This document shows, in pieces, positions 53,867 through 63,033 of a stretch of 64,000 nucleotides of DNA (the first letter of the stretch is position 1; every line of letters starts with the position of its first letter). The position numbers were made by a program, and so were the translations under genes. The stretch comes from Flavobacteriaceae bacterium (GTDB lineage: Bacteria > Bacteroidota > Bacteroidia > Flavobacteriales > Flavobacteriaceae): NCBI GenBank assembly GCA_023558315.1, contig JAMJVX010000011.1, positions 1 to 64,000 of the forward strand, read 5' to 3'. The notes beneath the pieces are model-generated. The model worked only from the letters and a program-made list of their open reading frames with translations. It made no database searches and was not told the DNA's origin.

Positions 53867-55641
53867 AATAGTTCGTATAAATAGAGTTTATAAAAAGATT
53901 CTTTATTTTCAAAAGTTCTATGGAATTTAATATTTGATAGGGTGTGATAATTTTTAATTGGTAAATATGAAATTACAAATTTACCACCCATTTTCTTAGT
54001 TTGTTCTAGATTGAGGTCTAAATTTTCTATCGCAATTAAATTATTTTTTTTTAGAATTTCAGATCTTCTTTCTTCAACTAGAAACGGAATCATACAATTA
54101 TGTCCAAAATTTTTAAATACGTAGGCATTATATTTATTCTTTTCTAATTCTGGTTGAATGATTTTTTTAAATTCCCTTTTATATGAGAGTAAATAGTTAT
54201 TTTGAAAAGAACCTAAGGTTTTTATGCCGTTGTAATGAGCCACATTTGGGTATAGACCTACAATTAAAAAATTATATTTTTTGATTTCATTTTCACCTAT
54301 ATATTTTTTTACATCATTGTATAAATCAGTACTGTAATATTGTTTAAAGGTAGGTAAATGCTGATTTGATTTTTTATTGAAAAATTTTGTAGAATTAATA
54401 ATTAATTCTGAGGGTTCTTTATTGTTATTATCAAATAGAATATAATAAAATAGAGCGCCAATAAGTATAAAACTTAGACTTCTATGTACGATATTTTTCC
54501 AGTTAATTTCATTTAAAATAATTACTAATAAAAGAAACCATAAAAAAGGGAGGAGCAAAGAACTTCTATACGCTTTAAAGGAATAATCAGAAATAAGGGT
54601 AAGTGATTTAATGATAGAAGTTCCTAAGAAATTCCAAATAATTATTCCAATTAAAAGCCCTACAATTGGTAACGTTTTTTTTATAATTTTTTTTCTGTAT
54701 ATAAAAATTGAAAGCACATAAGTTATAATTACAAGAATCGCTTTAATGCTTCCCGCATGTTGCATCCCTTTTGTGCTGTCAAAATATCCTAATGTAATAC
54801 TTCTTCGAATGGTCTGATAAATAATTACACCTATTGGGTTTTTTATAATATCTATTTCGAAAGATCGTAAGGAATTTATTGTTCTGTGGGAGACTAAATC
54901 ACTAAATGTTTTTTGATATACAAGTGGAAATTCTACAATAACATTTATGAAACATATACTAATCAATCCAATGAAAAAAGCAAAAGGGATTTTCCTTTCA
55001 ACGTATATATAATGTCTTAAGCCAATAATAACAAGTATAGGAATATAGAAGGGCAGCGTGAGTGGGATAAATGAAAAAAATGGAAAGAGGCAAATAATAG
55101 CCCAATTGTACCATTTTATATTTCTATGAAGTAAGTTTAAAAACGCAAACAATAAAATAGGTTGACCAGCAATTGAAATGCCTGCCACTATATGAAAATA
55201 ATTTAAGTATCCCCAACAAAGAGAAAGAAGTAATATTAATAGATTATTGTCTTTTAAGAAATATTTTTTTAATAAAAAAAACATGCCTGCAAAGCCTATG
55301 ATATGTACAAGAAAATGTTGAATAATATAGGCGTAAATATCTGAAAAAATATAAAACAAAAGAATTGTCAAATTAAATCCAGAGCGATAAAAAGCTCTAG
55401 GAATACCATTCATTGCACCGATAACTTTTTCTTCTAGCCTAAATCCAAATACATTTCCAGATTCAAGAAGTTGTTTAATAAAAACGAACTCATGATCTAA
55501 ATTATCAAAAACAGTTACATAAGAATTTTCTCCTAAATAGAACCAAAATAGATATGGAAAGGATAAAAATATTAATCCTAAATAGAAATAATTTTTTGGA
55601 TTGGTTGAGTCAAATTTTGCTAAAAAGGATTTTATTAACAT
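53863..55641 (-). CDS. Multi-pass membrane protein, DUF6044-like, copy 2
   Basis: 592 residues, a paralogue of the next gene over its whole length: the loop LGENSYVTVFDNLDHEFVFIK, the middle block EFPLVYQKTFSDLVSHRTINSLR, and the soluble tail (KKYNFLIVGLYPNVAHYNGIKTLGSFQNN) are close to identical. The duplication is full length, and similarity is spread along the gene. First gene of the operon that continues through copy 1, dapD and the GT4 gene. Function unknown; membrane glycosyltransferase or glycan-handling protein inferred. Confidence 0.65.
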   Translation of the reverse strand: MLIKSFLAKFDSTNPKNYFYLGLIFLSFPYLFWFYLGENSYVTVFDNLDHEFVFIKQLLESGNVFGFRLEEKVIGAMNGIPRAFYRSGFNLTILLFYIFSDIYAYIIQHFLVHIIGFAGMFFLLKKYFLKDNNLLILLLSLCWGYLNYFHIVAGISIAGQPILLFAFLNLLHRNIKWYNWAIICLFPFFSFIPLTLPFYIPILVIIGLRHYIYVERKIPFAFFIGLISICFINVIVEFPLVYQKTFSDLVSHRTINSLRSFEIDIIKNPIGVIIYQTIRRSITLGYFDSTKGMQHAGSIKAILVIITYVLSIFIYRKKIIKKTLPIVGLLIGIIIWNFLGTSIIKSLTLISDYSFKAYRSSLLLPFLWFLLLVIILNEINWKNIVHRSLSFILIGALFYYILFDNNNKEPSELIINSTKFFNKKSNQHLPTFKQYYSTDLYNDVKKYIGENEIKKYNFLIVGLYPNVAHYNGIKTLGSFQNNYLLSYKREFKKIIQPELEKNKYNAYVFKNFGHNCMIPFLVEERRSEILKKNNLIAIENLDLNLEQTKKMGGKFVISYLPIKNYHTLSNIKFHRTFENKESFYKLYLYELL

Positions 55642-55664
55642 CTATGAAATAAAATTTCAGTGGA

Positions 55665-55672
55665 CAAAGATA
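55665..55672 (-). promoter_or_regulatory. -7 promoter element for the DUF6044-like/dapD/GT4 operon
   Basis: TATCTTTG on the minus strand, full TAnnTTTG match, 23 bases before the ATG at 55641. Confidence 0.5.
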
Positions 55673-55764
55673 TATTTTTATATAATTATATCTTTAATTA
55701 TTTTCTTCTATGTACTATTAAAATAGTAAAAGTCTTGAGATAAATTGTTTGTTTTCAAATACTT

Positions 55765-57813
55765 TTAAGGCATTCTAGAGATAAAAACACCTTTTAGTTT
55801 TGCTTCTTTTACAACCTTTCCATATTGCTCCCAAAAACAAGAATCATCATTTCTAAGTAGTAAATAATCACATTTATTGAGATAGTTTTTAAACACATCT
55901 GGACTTAAAATTGCTCGTTCCCAAAGATTATGGGACTGAATATTTTCTTTTGTAATAACAGTGGTCAATTCAAAAGGAGCATCTAATATTCTAAGAGGGA
56001 ATCCATAGTATAAATACTCTTTTTTTTGATGCCCTGTTCCTCCATTATTATATATATATACAATCGCCTTTTTATCTATTTTTTTAACAGCGTTCATCAT
56101 TTTTTTTATTTCTGAATTTGTATTTGTCCCATTTGATGTATATAGAATATTAAGACTAGGGGCTACATCTAATAAATTGACTGTTGAATTTGAAGTTTCT
56201 ATGTTCTTATTATTTATGATTTCATATGATTCAGGAACAATGTATATATAACCTATTATTTTTTTTATAATTTTAGTATTAAAAGTAAAAAGGGGGAATA
56301 AAATAAGTATATGTAATAATAGTAACCGTTTCTTTTCTATAAGGGTAAGTAAAAAAATAATTATTAGAAGTCCGCCTATTATTAGAGTCCCTAAATATCT
56401 TCTAAATGATATAAGGTGCACTATCTCCCATCTAGTAAAACTAGTATTTAAATAGAGGAATATTTGTATAAAAAAATAACTTATCAAAATGATTACAAGA
56501 GAAAAACAGAAATATAGGTATTGCTTTTTGCCATGATAAAAAATAGATTTTTCTATATAATTAAATCTGTAGAAATAGAGTATTAAAAGATAACATACTA
56601 TAAGTATTATAAAATAGAGTGGTCCTATTATTAAATTTTTTTCTTTATGAAGGATATGATAGAGATTAGAATCTTTTTTTGAAAAAAATCTAAGGACTTC
56701 AGCTAATTTTCTATATCGCAATTTAAAACAGATACAAAAGGGAGTAGTATTATTATAATTATCTATTAAACTAAAGGAGGTTATCGAATTATAATAATTG
56801 TCTTTAAATTTATTTATATCCTCTTGTGAATGGACTATCCTATTTTTACCAATTTCAAAGGAATTAACTTCAACTCCTTTATATTGTATATATATAAACC
56901 AAGTCAACTTTGATAATATTACAATCCCTATTAAAAACCCTATTATTTTAAGTTTAGTTAAGAATTTTATTTTATTAAAAAACAATTCATTTATAGTAAT
57001 AATTAATAAAGTGAAACAGCAATATAGAAGTCCAATTTCTTTAATTTGAGGCAAACAAAAAAGTACTCCTCCTACAATCCAGATTTTGTTTTTTGTATTG
57101 CATAGATAAAGAATAATTGAAAGTGCCCAGAATAGAGCTAAAGTAGCATCATTATAAATGGAACTAATTGATATATATTTGATGAGCCCAAATAAAGGGT
57201 AGAACCCTACGAAAATTAATATATAAAAAATGAATTTTTGTTTTTTATGAAAGATAAAAAAACACGATGCCGAGATAAAAAAAAGTGTCTGTGAAAAAAT
57301 AACAATGCCCTCATTAAAAACTCCTTTATTTAAGAATGAAATAATGTAATAATGTAGAAGTGAAGACATTCTTGGATAATCCGCTTTATTAATCATTATG
57401 TATTGATCAATAAAATCATGATACGTGGTCAATATTTTTGTAAAAACCCCCCAATGCGCCATAGAGTCATAACCAATAATATGAAAATCTTTATAGAGAA
57501 ATAGATTTATAAAAAACAGGAAAGCAAAGAAATAGAGGGGATAAAAAGAGCATTGTAAAAAATATTTTATTGTTATGTTTTTTTCTTTGATTTTTGAATA
57601 AGTATAATAGAAGAAACTACCAAAACCAATACAGTATAAAAACCATGCTCCTCCTAAAAGGAGTCCAAAAATACCGAGTAGATAAAGTGTAATGAGAATA
57701 CAGACGATAGTTAAAAAAGGGGTTAATGCAAATGAGATATTTGCTTTTTTATTGAGCAAAAAATTTAACCCAAAAAAACTAATTAGAAAAAGAAAAGTAT
57801 AGATTATAAGCAT
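55765..57813 (-). CDS. GT-C-like membrane protein, tandem copy 1
   Basis: 682 residues; about 12 to 13 hydrophobic segments followed by a soluble C-terminal domain (about 530-682). Putative catalytic loop after the third or fourth helix: IGYDSMAHWGVFTK (Asp116, Ser117, His120), where copies 2 and 3 have Asp-Glu. The tail contains YLLLRNDDSCFWEQYG and ends ISRMP. GT-C enzymes use an acidic residue in the first external loop and a polyprenyl-phosphate donor; Asp-Ser variants of this loop also occur in GT39-like proteins. N-terminal DNA is almost identical to copy 2. Last gene of the trpS-headed run. Confidence 0.7.
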   Translation of the reverse strand: MLIIYTFLFLISFFGLNFLLNKKANISFALTPFLTIVCILITLYLLGIFGLLLGGAWFLYCIGFGSFFYYTYSKIKEKNITIKYFLQCSFYPLYFFAFLFFINLFLYKDFHIIGYDSMAHWGVFTKILTTYHDFIDQYIMINKADYPRMSSLLHYYIISFLNKGVFNEGIVIFSQTLFFISASCFFIFHKKQKFIFYILIFVGFYPLFGLIKYISISSIYNDATLALFWALSIILYLCNTKNKIWIVGGVLFCLPQIKEIGLLYCCFTLLIITINELFFNKIKFLTKLKIIGFLIGIVILSKLTWFIYIQYKGVEVNSFEIGKNRIVHSQEDINKFKDNYYNSITSFSLIDNYNNTTPFCICFKLRYRKLAEVLRFFSKKDSNLYHILHKEKNLIIGPLYFIILIVCYLLILYFYRFNYIEKSIFYHGKKQYLYFCFSLVIILISYFFIQIFLYLNTSFTRWEIVHLISFRRYLGTLIIGGLLIIIFLLTLIEKKRLLLLHILILFPLFTFNTKIIKKIIGYIYIVPESYEIINNKNIETSNSTVNLLDVAPSLNILYTSNGTNTNSEIKKMMNAVKKIDKKAIVYIYNNGGTGHQKKEYLYYGFPLRILDAPFELTTVITKENIQSHNLWERAILSPDVFKNYLNKCDYLLLRNDDSCFWEQYGKVVKEAKLKGVFISRMP

Positions 57814-57819
57814 TTTAAT

Positions 57820-59901
57820 TTATGGTATTCTAGAGATAAAAATTCCCTTTAATTTAGTTTCTTTAATTACTTCTCCATATTGTTCCCAAAAAGAACAATC
57901 GTCATTTCGTATAATTAAATAGTCAGATTTTTTAAGAAATACTTTAAATTCTTTTGCACTTAATATAGACTCGCCCCAATGATTATTTATAAAATTTCTT
58001 GTTTTTCTTTTTTCTGTAGTTATATGAAAAGGAGCATATAAAATTCTTAAAGGAAATCCATGAAATGTAAAAAAAGCTTTTTGTTCGTATGTTCCTTCCA
58101 AATTTATAACATAAACAATTGCTTTGTCATCTATTTTTTTTATGCTATCCATCATATTTGCAATTTCGTTATTTATATTTTCTCCAGTTGTTTCGTCTAT
58201 GATATTTAAAGAGGAATATAATTTCTCATAGGATATGCACTGACATGTAGAAAGTGAATTATTAAAAGTATTTTTATCAGTATTGGGCGTAGGAGTATTA
58301 AGAGATATAGAAGAATGAGGAACTATAAATTTCTTAATCTTATCTTTTATCTCAGGTCTGATTTTATAAAAGGGAAATAATATTAGTATTAAAAATACTA
58401 ATAAGTTTTTTTTTTGAATGGTAGAAATTAGATATATTAAAATTAACAATCCTCCAACTACAATAGTACCTAAATAACGGTTAAAAGATGACAGAATTCT
58501 TATTTCCCAAGTATTAAAACTAGTATTTAAATAAAGAAATCGTTGAATAAAATTATAACTTATAATGATAATGCACAGGGAACTACTAAAATATATATAT
58601 TGTTTTTTTTCAGAAGGCAAAACAGATCTTTTCAAATAAGACTTTTTGTAGTAATAGATTAAAAATAGATAAATAATAATGAGGATTATAAAATAAGCGG
58701 GTCCAATAATTAAATTATTCATTTTATTATTTAAAAAATGATATAATGAAGATTCTTTTCCAGTAATTTTCTTTAATATATTTGCAATTCTATTGGGATA
58801 AGTAGAAGGGAAAACCATCCTCTTAACATCTGATTCATATCCTAAAGAATAATTATACTGTCCAACATAAATCAAAGACTTAAAATATCGTTCTTCAAAT
58901 TTATTTATATCGTCTTGTTTTAATACTAATTTAGTGTCCCCTAATTTAAAGGAATTAATTTCAACTCCTTTATATTGTATATACAGAAACCATGACAGCT
59001 TTGATAAAATGACAATCCCTATAAGAATTCCTATTTTTTTGAGTTTAAATTGGAATAATTCTTTGCTGAAGAATAATTCATTAACAGCGACAATTAAAAG
59101 ACTAAAAGAACAAAATAAAATTCCAGTTTCTTTAATTTGTGGCAAGCAAAATAGTATCACCCCCACAATCCAAAGATATTTTTTATTTGTAATGTAAACT
59201 ACAATAGAGAGCCCCCAAAATAGAGCTAATAGAGCATCATTATATAAGTGACTAATTGATAAATAGTTAATTATTCCAAATAAAAGATAGAACCCTACGA
59301 AAATTAAAATATAAAAAATGAATTTTTGTTTTTTATGAAAGATAAAAAAACACGATGCTGAGATAAAAAAAAGTGTCTGTGAAAAAATAACAATGCCCTC
59401 ATTAAAAACTCCTTTATTTAAGAATGAAATAATGTAATAATGTAGAAGTGAAGATATTCTTGGATAATCCGCTTTATTAATCATTGTGTATTGATCAATT
59501 AAATCATGATACGTGGTTAATATTTTTGTAAAAACCCCCCAATGCGCCAATTCATCAAATCCAGTAATATGAATATCTTTATAGAGAAATAGATTTATAA
59601 AAAACAGGAAAGCAAAGAAATAGAGGGGATAAAAAGAGTATTGTAATAAATATTTTATTGTAATTTTTTTTTCTTTGATTTTTGAATAAGTATAATAGAA
59701 GAAACTACCAAAACCAATACAGTACAATAGCCATGCTCCTCCTAAAAGGAGTCCAAAAATACCGAGTAGATAAAGTGTAATGAGAATACAGACTATAGTT
59801 AAAAAAGGGGTTAAAGCAAATGGAATATTTGCTTTTTTATTAAGCAAAAAATTTAACCCAAAAAAGCTAATTAGAAAAAGGACAGAAAAGATAAAAAGCA
59901 T
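57820..59901 (-). CDS. GT-C-like membrane protein, tandem copy 2 (mosaic)
   Basis: 693 residues. Residues 1-210 match copy 1 (only scattered changes), including TIVCILITLYLLGIFGLLLG and FDELAHWGVFTKILTTYHD. The second half, from about residue 340 (ERYFKSLIYVGQY, TGKESSLYHFLNNK, TGENINNEIANMMDSIKK, ETKLKGIFISR), matches copy 3 instead. Catalytic loop Asp116-Glu117. The loop region near 560-590 has STCQCISYEKL. Six bases separate it from copy 1 and 5 from copy 3. Envelope-glycan transfer is inferred. Confidence 0.72.
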   Translation of the reverse strand: MLFIFSVLFLISFFGLNFLLNKKANIPFALTPFLTIVCILITLYLLGIFGLLLGGAWLLYCIGFGSFFYYTYSKIKEKKITIKYLLQYSFYPLYFFAFLFFINLFLYKDIHITGFDELAHWGVFTKILTTYHDLIDQYTMINKADYPRISSLLHYYIISFLNKGVFNEGIVIFSQTLFFISASCFFIFHKKQKFIFYILIFVGFYLLFGIINYLSISHLYNDALLALFWGLSIVVYITNKKYLWIVGVILFCLPQIKETGILFCSFSLLIVAVNELFFSKELFQFKLKKIGILIGIVILSKLSWFLYIQYKGVEINSFKLGDTKLVLKQDDINKFEERYFKSLIYVGQYNYSLGYESDVKRMVFPSTYPNRIANILKKITGKESSLYHFLNNKMNNLIIGPAYFIILIIIYLFLIYYYKKSYLKRSVLPSEKKQYIYFSSSLCIIIISYNFIQRFLYLNTSFNTWEIRILSSFNRYLGTIVVGGLLILIYLISTIQKKNLLVFLILILFPFYKIRPEIKDKIKKFIVPHSSISLNTPTPNTDKNTFNNSLSTCQCISYEKLYSSLNIIDETTGENINNEIANMMDSIKKIDDKAIVYVINLEGTYEQKAFFTFHGFPLRILYAPFHITTEKRKTRNFINNHWGESILSAKEFKVFLKKSDYLIIRNDDCSFWEQYGEVIKETKLKGIFISRIP

Positions 59902-59906
59902 TTTAT

Positions 59907-61997
59907 TTAGGGCATTCTAGAGATAAAAATTCCCTTTAATTTAGTTTCTTTAATTACTTCTCCATATTGTTCCCATAAAGAGCATTTATCATTTCTGATA
60001 ATTAAATAATCACATTTTTCAAGACGATTCTTAAAGGATTCAGGACTTATAATTGCTTTCCCCCATCTGTCATGAACAAACTTATTTTCTTTGGTAACTT
60101 CAGTAGTAATTTGGTAAGGTGCATATATTATTCTTAAAGGTATGCTATTGTATAAAAAAGTGGCTTTTTGATAATCTGTTCCCTCCATATTTATAATATA
60201 AACAATTGCTTTATCATCTATTTTTTTTATGCTATCCATCATATTTGCAATTTCATTATTTATATTTTCTCCAGTTCTTTCATAAATAATGTTCAAATTT
60301 GAACGCAATTCTTCATAGATTAAGCAGGGAGTTGAAAATATAGCTTTGCTACTTTTATTAGTATTTTGTATTTGGGTATTAGTAGAATTTTCAATAGGTA
60401 AGATAGATAAACTTTTTATTTTTGTTTCTATTTCAGGTCTCATTTTATAAAATAAAAAAAGAATTACTATTAAAATTAAAAACAAGCGTTTTTTGCGAAT
60501 GATTGAAATGAGGTAAAGTACAATTAAAATCCCTCCAATAATAAGTGACCCAAAATAGCGCTCAAAAGAGGTTAAAATGACTATTTCCCTAGGTATAAAA
60601 CTTGTATTTAAAAAGAGAAAAAATTGTATAAAAACATAACTTATAAGTATAAAAGAAAGAGAAACACTAAAGGAAATGAAGTGTTTTTTTCCATGAGGAA
60701 AAATAGTTGTTTCTAAATAAGAAGTTTTGTAATAGTAAACAAAAAACAAGTAAATTATAATAAGTAAAATGAAGTATATTGGCCCAATGATAAGTTGTTC
60801 AACTTTATTATTTAGAAAATGATATAATGAAGATTCTTTTCCTGTAATTGTTTTTAATATTTTAGCTATTCTACTTGGTTGATTAGAAGGAAAGACAAAA
60901 TTTTTAATATTATAATTGCTATCATTTTCAAACCAAAATCCTGGGTATTTATATTGCCCTACGTGTACTAGAGATTTAAAATAACGCTCTTTAGATTTAT
61001 CTATATCTACTTGTTCATATTCAACTTTATTTCCTAATTGAAAAGAATTTACGTCAACTCCTTTGTATTGTATGTAGAGAAACCAAGAAAGCTTTGATAT
61101 AATCACAAGTCCTATTAAAATTCCTATTTTTTTGAGTTTATGTAGTAAAAGTTCTTTTTTAAAGAATAATTCATTAACCCCTATTATAAAAAGTGTAAAA
61201 CAGCAATAGAGAATGCCAATTTCTTTAATTTGAGGTATACAAAATAGTACGAGCCCTACTATCCAAAAATGTTTTTTAGTATTTGATAGATAAAGAATAA
61301 TAGAAAGCGCCCAAAAAAGCGCTAAAGGAGCGTCATTATATATATGGCTTATAGATACATGTAAGATTATTCCAAATAATAAATAAAACGTAATTAAAAT
61401 TAAAATAGAGAAAAGAAGATTTTGTTTTTTATGAAAAATAAAAAAGCATAATGCGGAGATAAAGAAATTAGTATGTGCAAAAATGGTTATCCCTTCATTA
61501 TAAGTTCCTTTATTTAAAAATAAAATAAAATAATAATGCAATAATGAAGAGATTCTAGGATAATCCGCTTTTGCTATGATGTTGTATTGGTCTATAAGAT
61601 TATGATATGAGGTAATAATTTTAGTGAAAATACCCCAGTGCGCCATTTCATCTAATTCTGTGAGTTTTAATTCTCTATATAGAAAGAGGTTTGCTAAGAA
61701 TAGAATTGCGAAAAAATAGAGTGGAAAAAAGGAGGACTGAAATAAATAGGTGGGTGTAATTTTATTTGTCTGAATTTTTATATAAATAAAATAGAAAAAA
61801 CTTCCAATTCCAATAAGGTATAATGCCCATGCTGCTATCAGAGGAATGCCAAATATTCCAAAGACGTAAAGTGTTGTAATAATACAAACAATGGTTAAAA
61901 AAGGGGTTAACGAAAACGAGACATTTCCTTTTTTATTAAGGATAAAATTCAACCCAAAAAAGCTAATTAGAAAAAGAAAAGAGTAAAATAATATCAT
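59907..61997 (-). CDS. GT-C-like membrane protein, tandem copy 3
   Basis: 696 residues, first of the triplet in reading order. N-terminal half is the most divergent of the three (TPFLTIVCIITTLYVFGIFG, LTELDEMAHWGIFTK, with Asp116-Glu117). The soluble C-terminal domain contains YLIIRNDKCSLWEQYGEVIKE and ends ISRMP. It starts 12 bases after the trpS stop, so it is co-transcribed with trpS. About 13 hydrophobic segments. Function inferred as a GT-C glycosyltransferase or other polyprenyl-sugar enzyme, not proven. Confidence 0.7.
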   Translation of the reverse strand: MILFYSFLFLISFFGLNFILNKKGNVSFSLTPFLTIVCIITTLYVFGIFGIPLIAAWALYLIGIGSFFYFIYIKIQTNKITPTYLFQSSFFPLYFFAILFLANLFLYRELKLTELDEMAHWGIFTKIITSYHNLIDQYNIIAKADYPRISSLLHYYFILFLNKGTYNEGITIFAHTNFFISALCFFIFHKKQNLLFSILILITFYLLFGIILHVSISHIYNDAPLALFWALSIILYLSNTKKHFWIVGLVLFCIPQIKEIGILYCCFTLFIIGVNELFFKKELLLHKLKKIGILIGLVIISKLSWFLYIQYKGVDVNSFQLGNKVEYEQVDIDKSKERYFKSLVHVGQYKYPGFWFENDSNYNIKNFVFPSNQPSRIAKILKTITGKESSLYHFLNNKVEQLIIGPIYFILLIIIYLFFVYYYKTSYLETTIFPHGKKHFISFSVSLSFILISYVFIQFFLFLNTSFIPREIVILTSFERYFGSLIIGGILIVLYLISIIRKKRLFLILIVILFLFYKMRPEIETKIKSLSILPIENSTNTQIQNTNKSSKAIFSTPCLIYEELRSNLNIIYERTGENINNEIANMMDSIKKIDDKAIVYIINMEGTDYQKATFLYNSIPLRIIYAPYQITTEVTKENKFVHDRWGKAIISPESFKNRLEKCDYLIIRNDKCSLWEQYGEVIKETKLKGIFISRMP

Positions 61998-62009
61998 TAT
62001 TTTATTTTT

Positions 62010-62981
62010 TTAATATCCTAATTTGTCACGTACTCTTTTTAATACTTTTAGTGCAGTTTCACGTGCCTTTACAGCACCCTCATCTAATGCTTTTTCTACC
62101 AATTGAGGATTATTTATAAAGTAATTAAATTGCGTTCTTTCTTTTTCAAAATACGTTAGAATTTTTTCAAAAAGCATTTGTTTTGCAGTTCCAAATCCCA
62201 TTCCACCTGCAGTGTATTTTTGTCTTAATGTTTCAATTTCTTCTTTGGAGGCAATGAGTGTATATAATTCAAATACCGTACATTCTTCTGGATTTTTTGG
62301 GTCTTCTAGTGGCGTACTTGAGGTTTGTATCCCCATTATTTGTTTTCTCATCACTTTTTCTTCTGCAAAAATATTAATGGTATTATTTTTTGATTTACTC
62401 ATTTTTTCTCCATTGGTGCCAGGAATGTACTGAGTATTTTCTTGTAATTCAGAATCTGGAATTACAAAAGTCTCTCCCATTATGTTATTGAATCGAGTAG
62501 CAACATCTCTTGTCATCTCAATATGTTGTAATTGATCTTTCCCAACTGGGATTATCTCTGCATCGTATAATAATATATCAGCTGCCATAAGCATCGGGTA
62601 ATTAAATAACCCAGCGTTAATATTTCCTTGAGCTTGATTTGATTTGTCCTTAAACGAGTGCGCTAATGTTAACCGCTGATACGAAAAAAAACAAGAGAGA
62701 TACCATGTTAACTCTGTAGTTTCTGGAATATCACTTTGCTTATAAAACGTAGTTTTATTAGGATTTAGACCACAGGCAAGCCAAACGGCTGCTGTATAAA
62801 AAGTATTTTTTCGTAATAACTGAGCATCTTTGATATGTGTAAGCGAGTGAAAATCAGCAATAAACAAAAAAGATTCGTTGGAAGGAATATTTGATTTTTG
62901 TATGGCTGGAATTATAGCGCCTAAAACGTTTCCTAAGTGAGGAATCCCAGTACTTTGAACACCTGTTAATATTTTAGCCAT
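62010..62981 (-). CDS. trpS: Tryptophanyl-tRNA synthetase
   Basis: 323 residues; class I synthetase with HIGH-type motif TGIPHLGNVLGAI and KMSKS in GEKMSKSKNNTIN; the Trp-specific segments VGKDQLQHIEMTRDVATRFN and MLMAADILLYDAEIIPVG are present. It charges tRNA-Trp. First gene of the operon with the three GT-C-like genes; -7 element at 63003-63010. Confidence 0.96.
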   Translation of the reverse strand: MAKILTGVQSTGIPHLGNVLGAIIPAIQKSNIPSNESFLFIADFHSLTHIKDAQLLRKNTFYTAAVWLACGLNPNKTTFYKQSDIPETTELTWYLSCFFSYQRLTLAHSFKDKSNQAQGNINAGLFNYPMLMAADILLYDAEIIPVGKDQLQHIEMTRDVATRFNNIMGETFVIPDSELQENTQYIPGTNGEKMSKSKNNTINIFAEEKVMRKQIMGIQTSSTPLEDPKNPEECTVFELYTLIASKEEIETLRQKYTAGGMGFGTAKQMLFEKILTYFEKERTQFNYFINNPQLVEKALDEGAVKARETALKVLKRVRDKLGY

Positions 62982-63002
62982 TAAATTTAATGATTAGTGG
63001 TG

Positions 63003-63010
63003 CAAATATA
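63003..63010 (-). promoter_or_regulatory. -7 promoter element for trpS and the GT-C-like genes
   Basis: TATATTTG on the minus strand, full TAnnTTTG match, 21 bases before the trpS ATG. The divergent acyltransferase gene has only a near match in the same 52-base gap. Confidence 0.5.
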
Positions 63011-63033
63011 GTTTATTTGTAAAAAAGATATCA

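Noticed and set aside
52079-61997. Mobile element or genomic island explaining the duplicated membrane genes
   Set aside because: No transposase, integrase, tRNA-flanked att site or terminal inverted repeat was seen; tandem duplication is enough to explain it.
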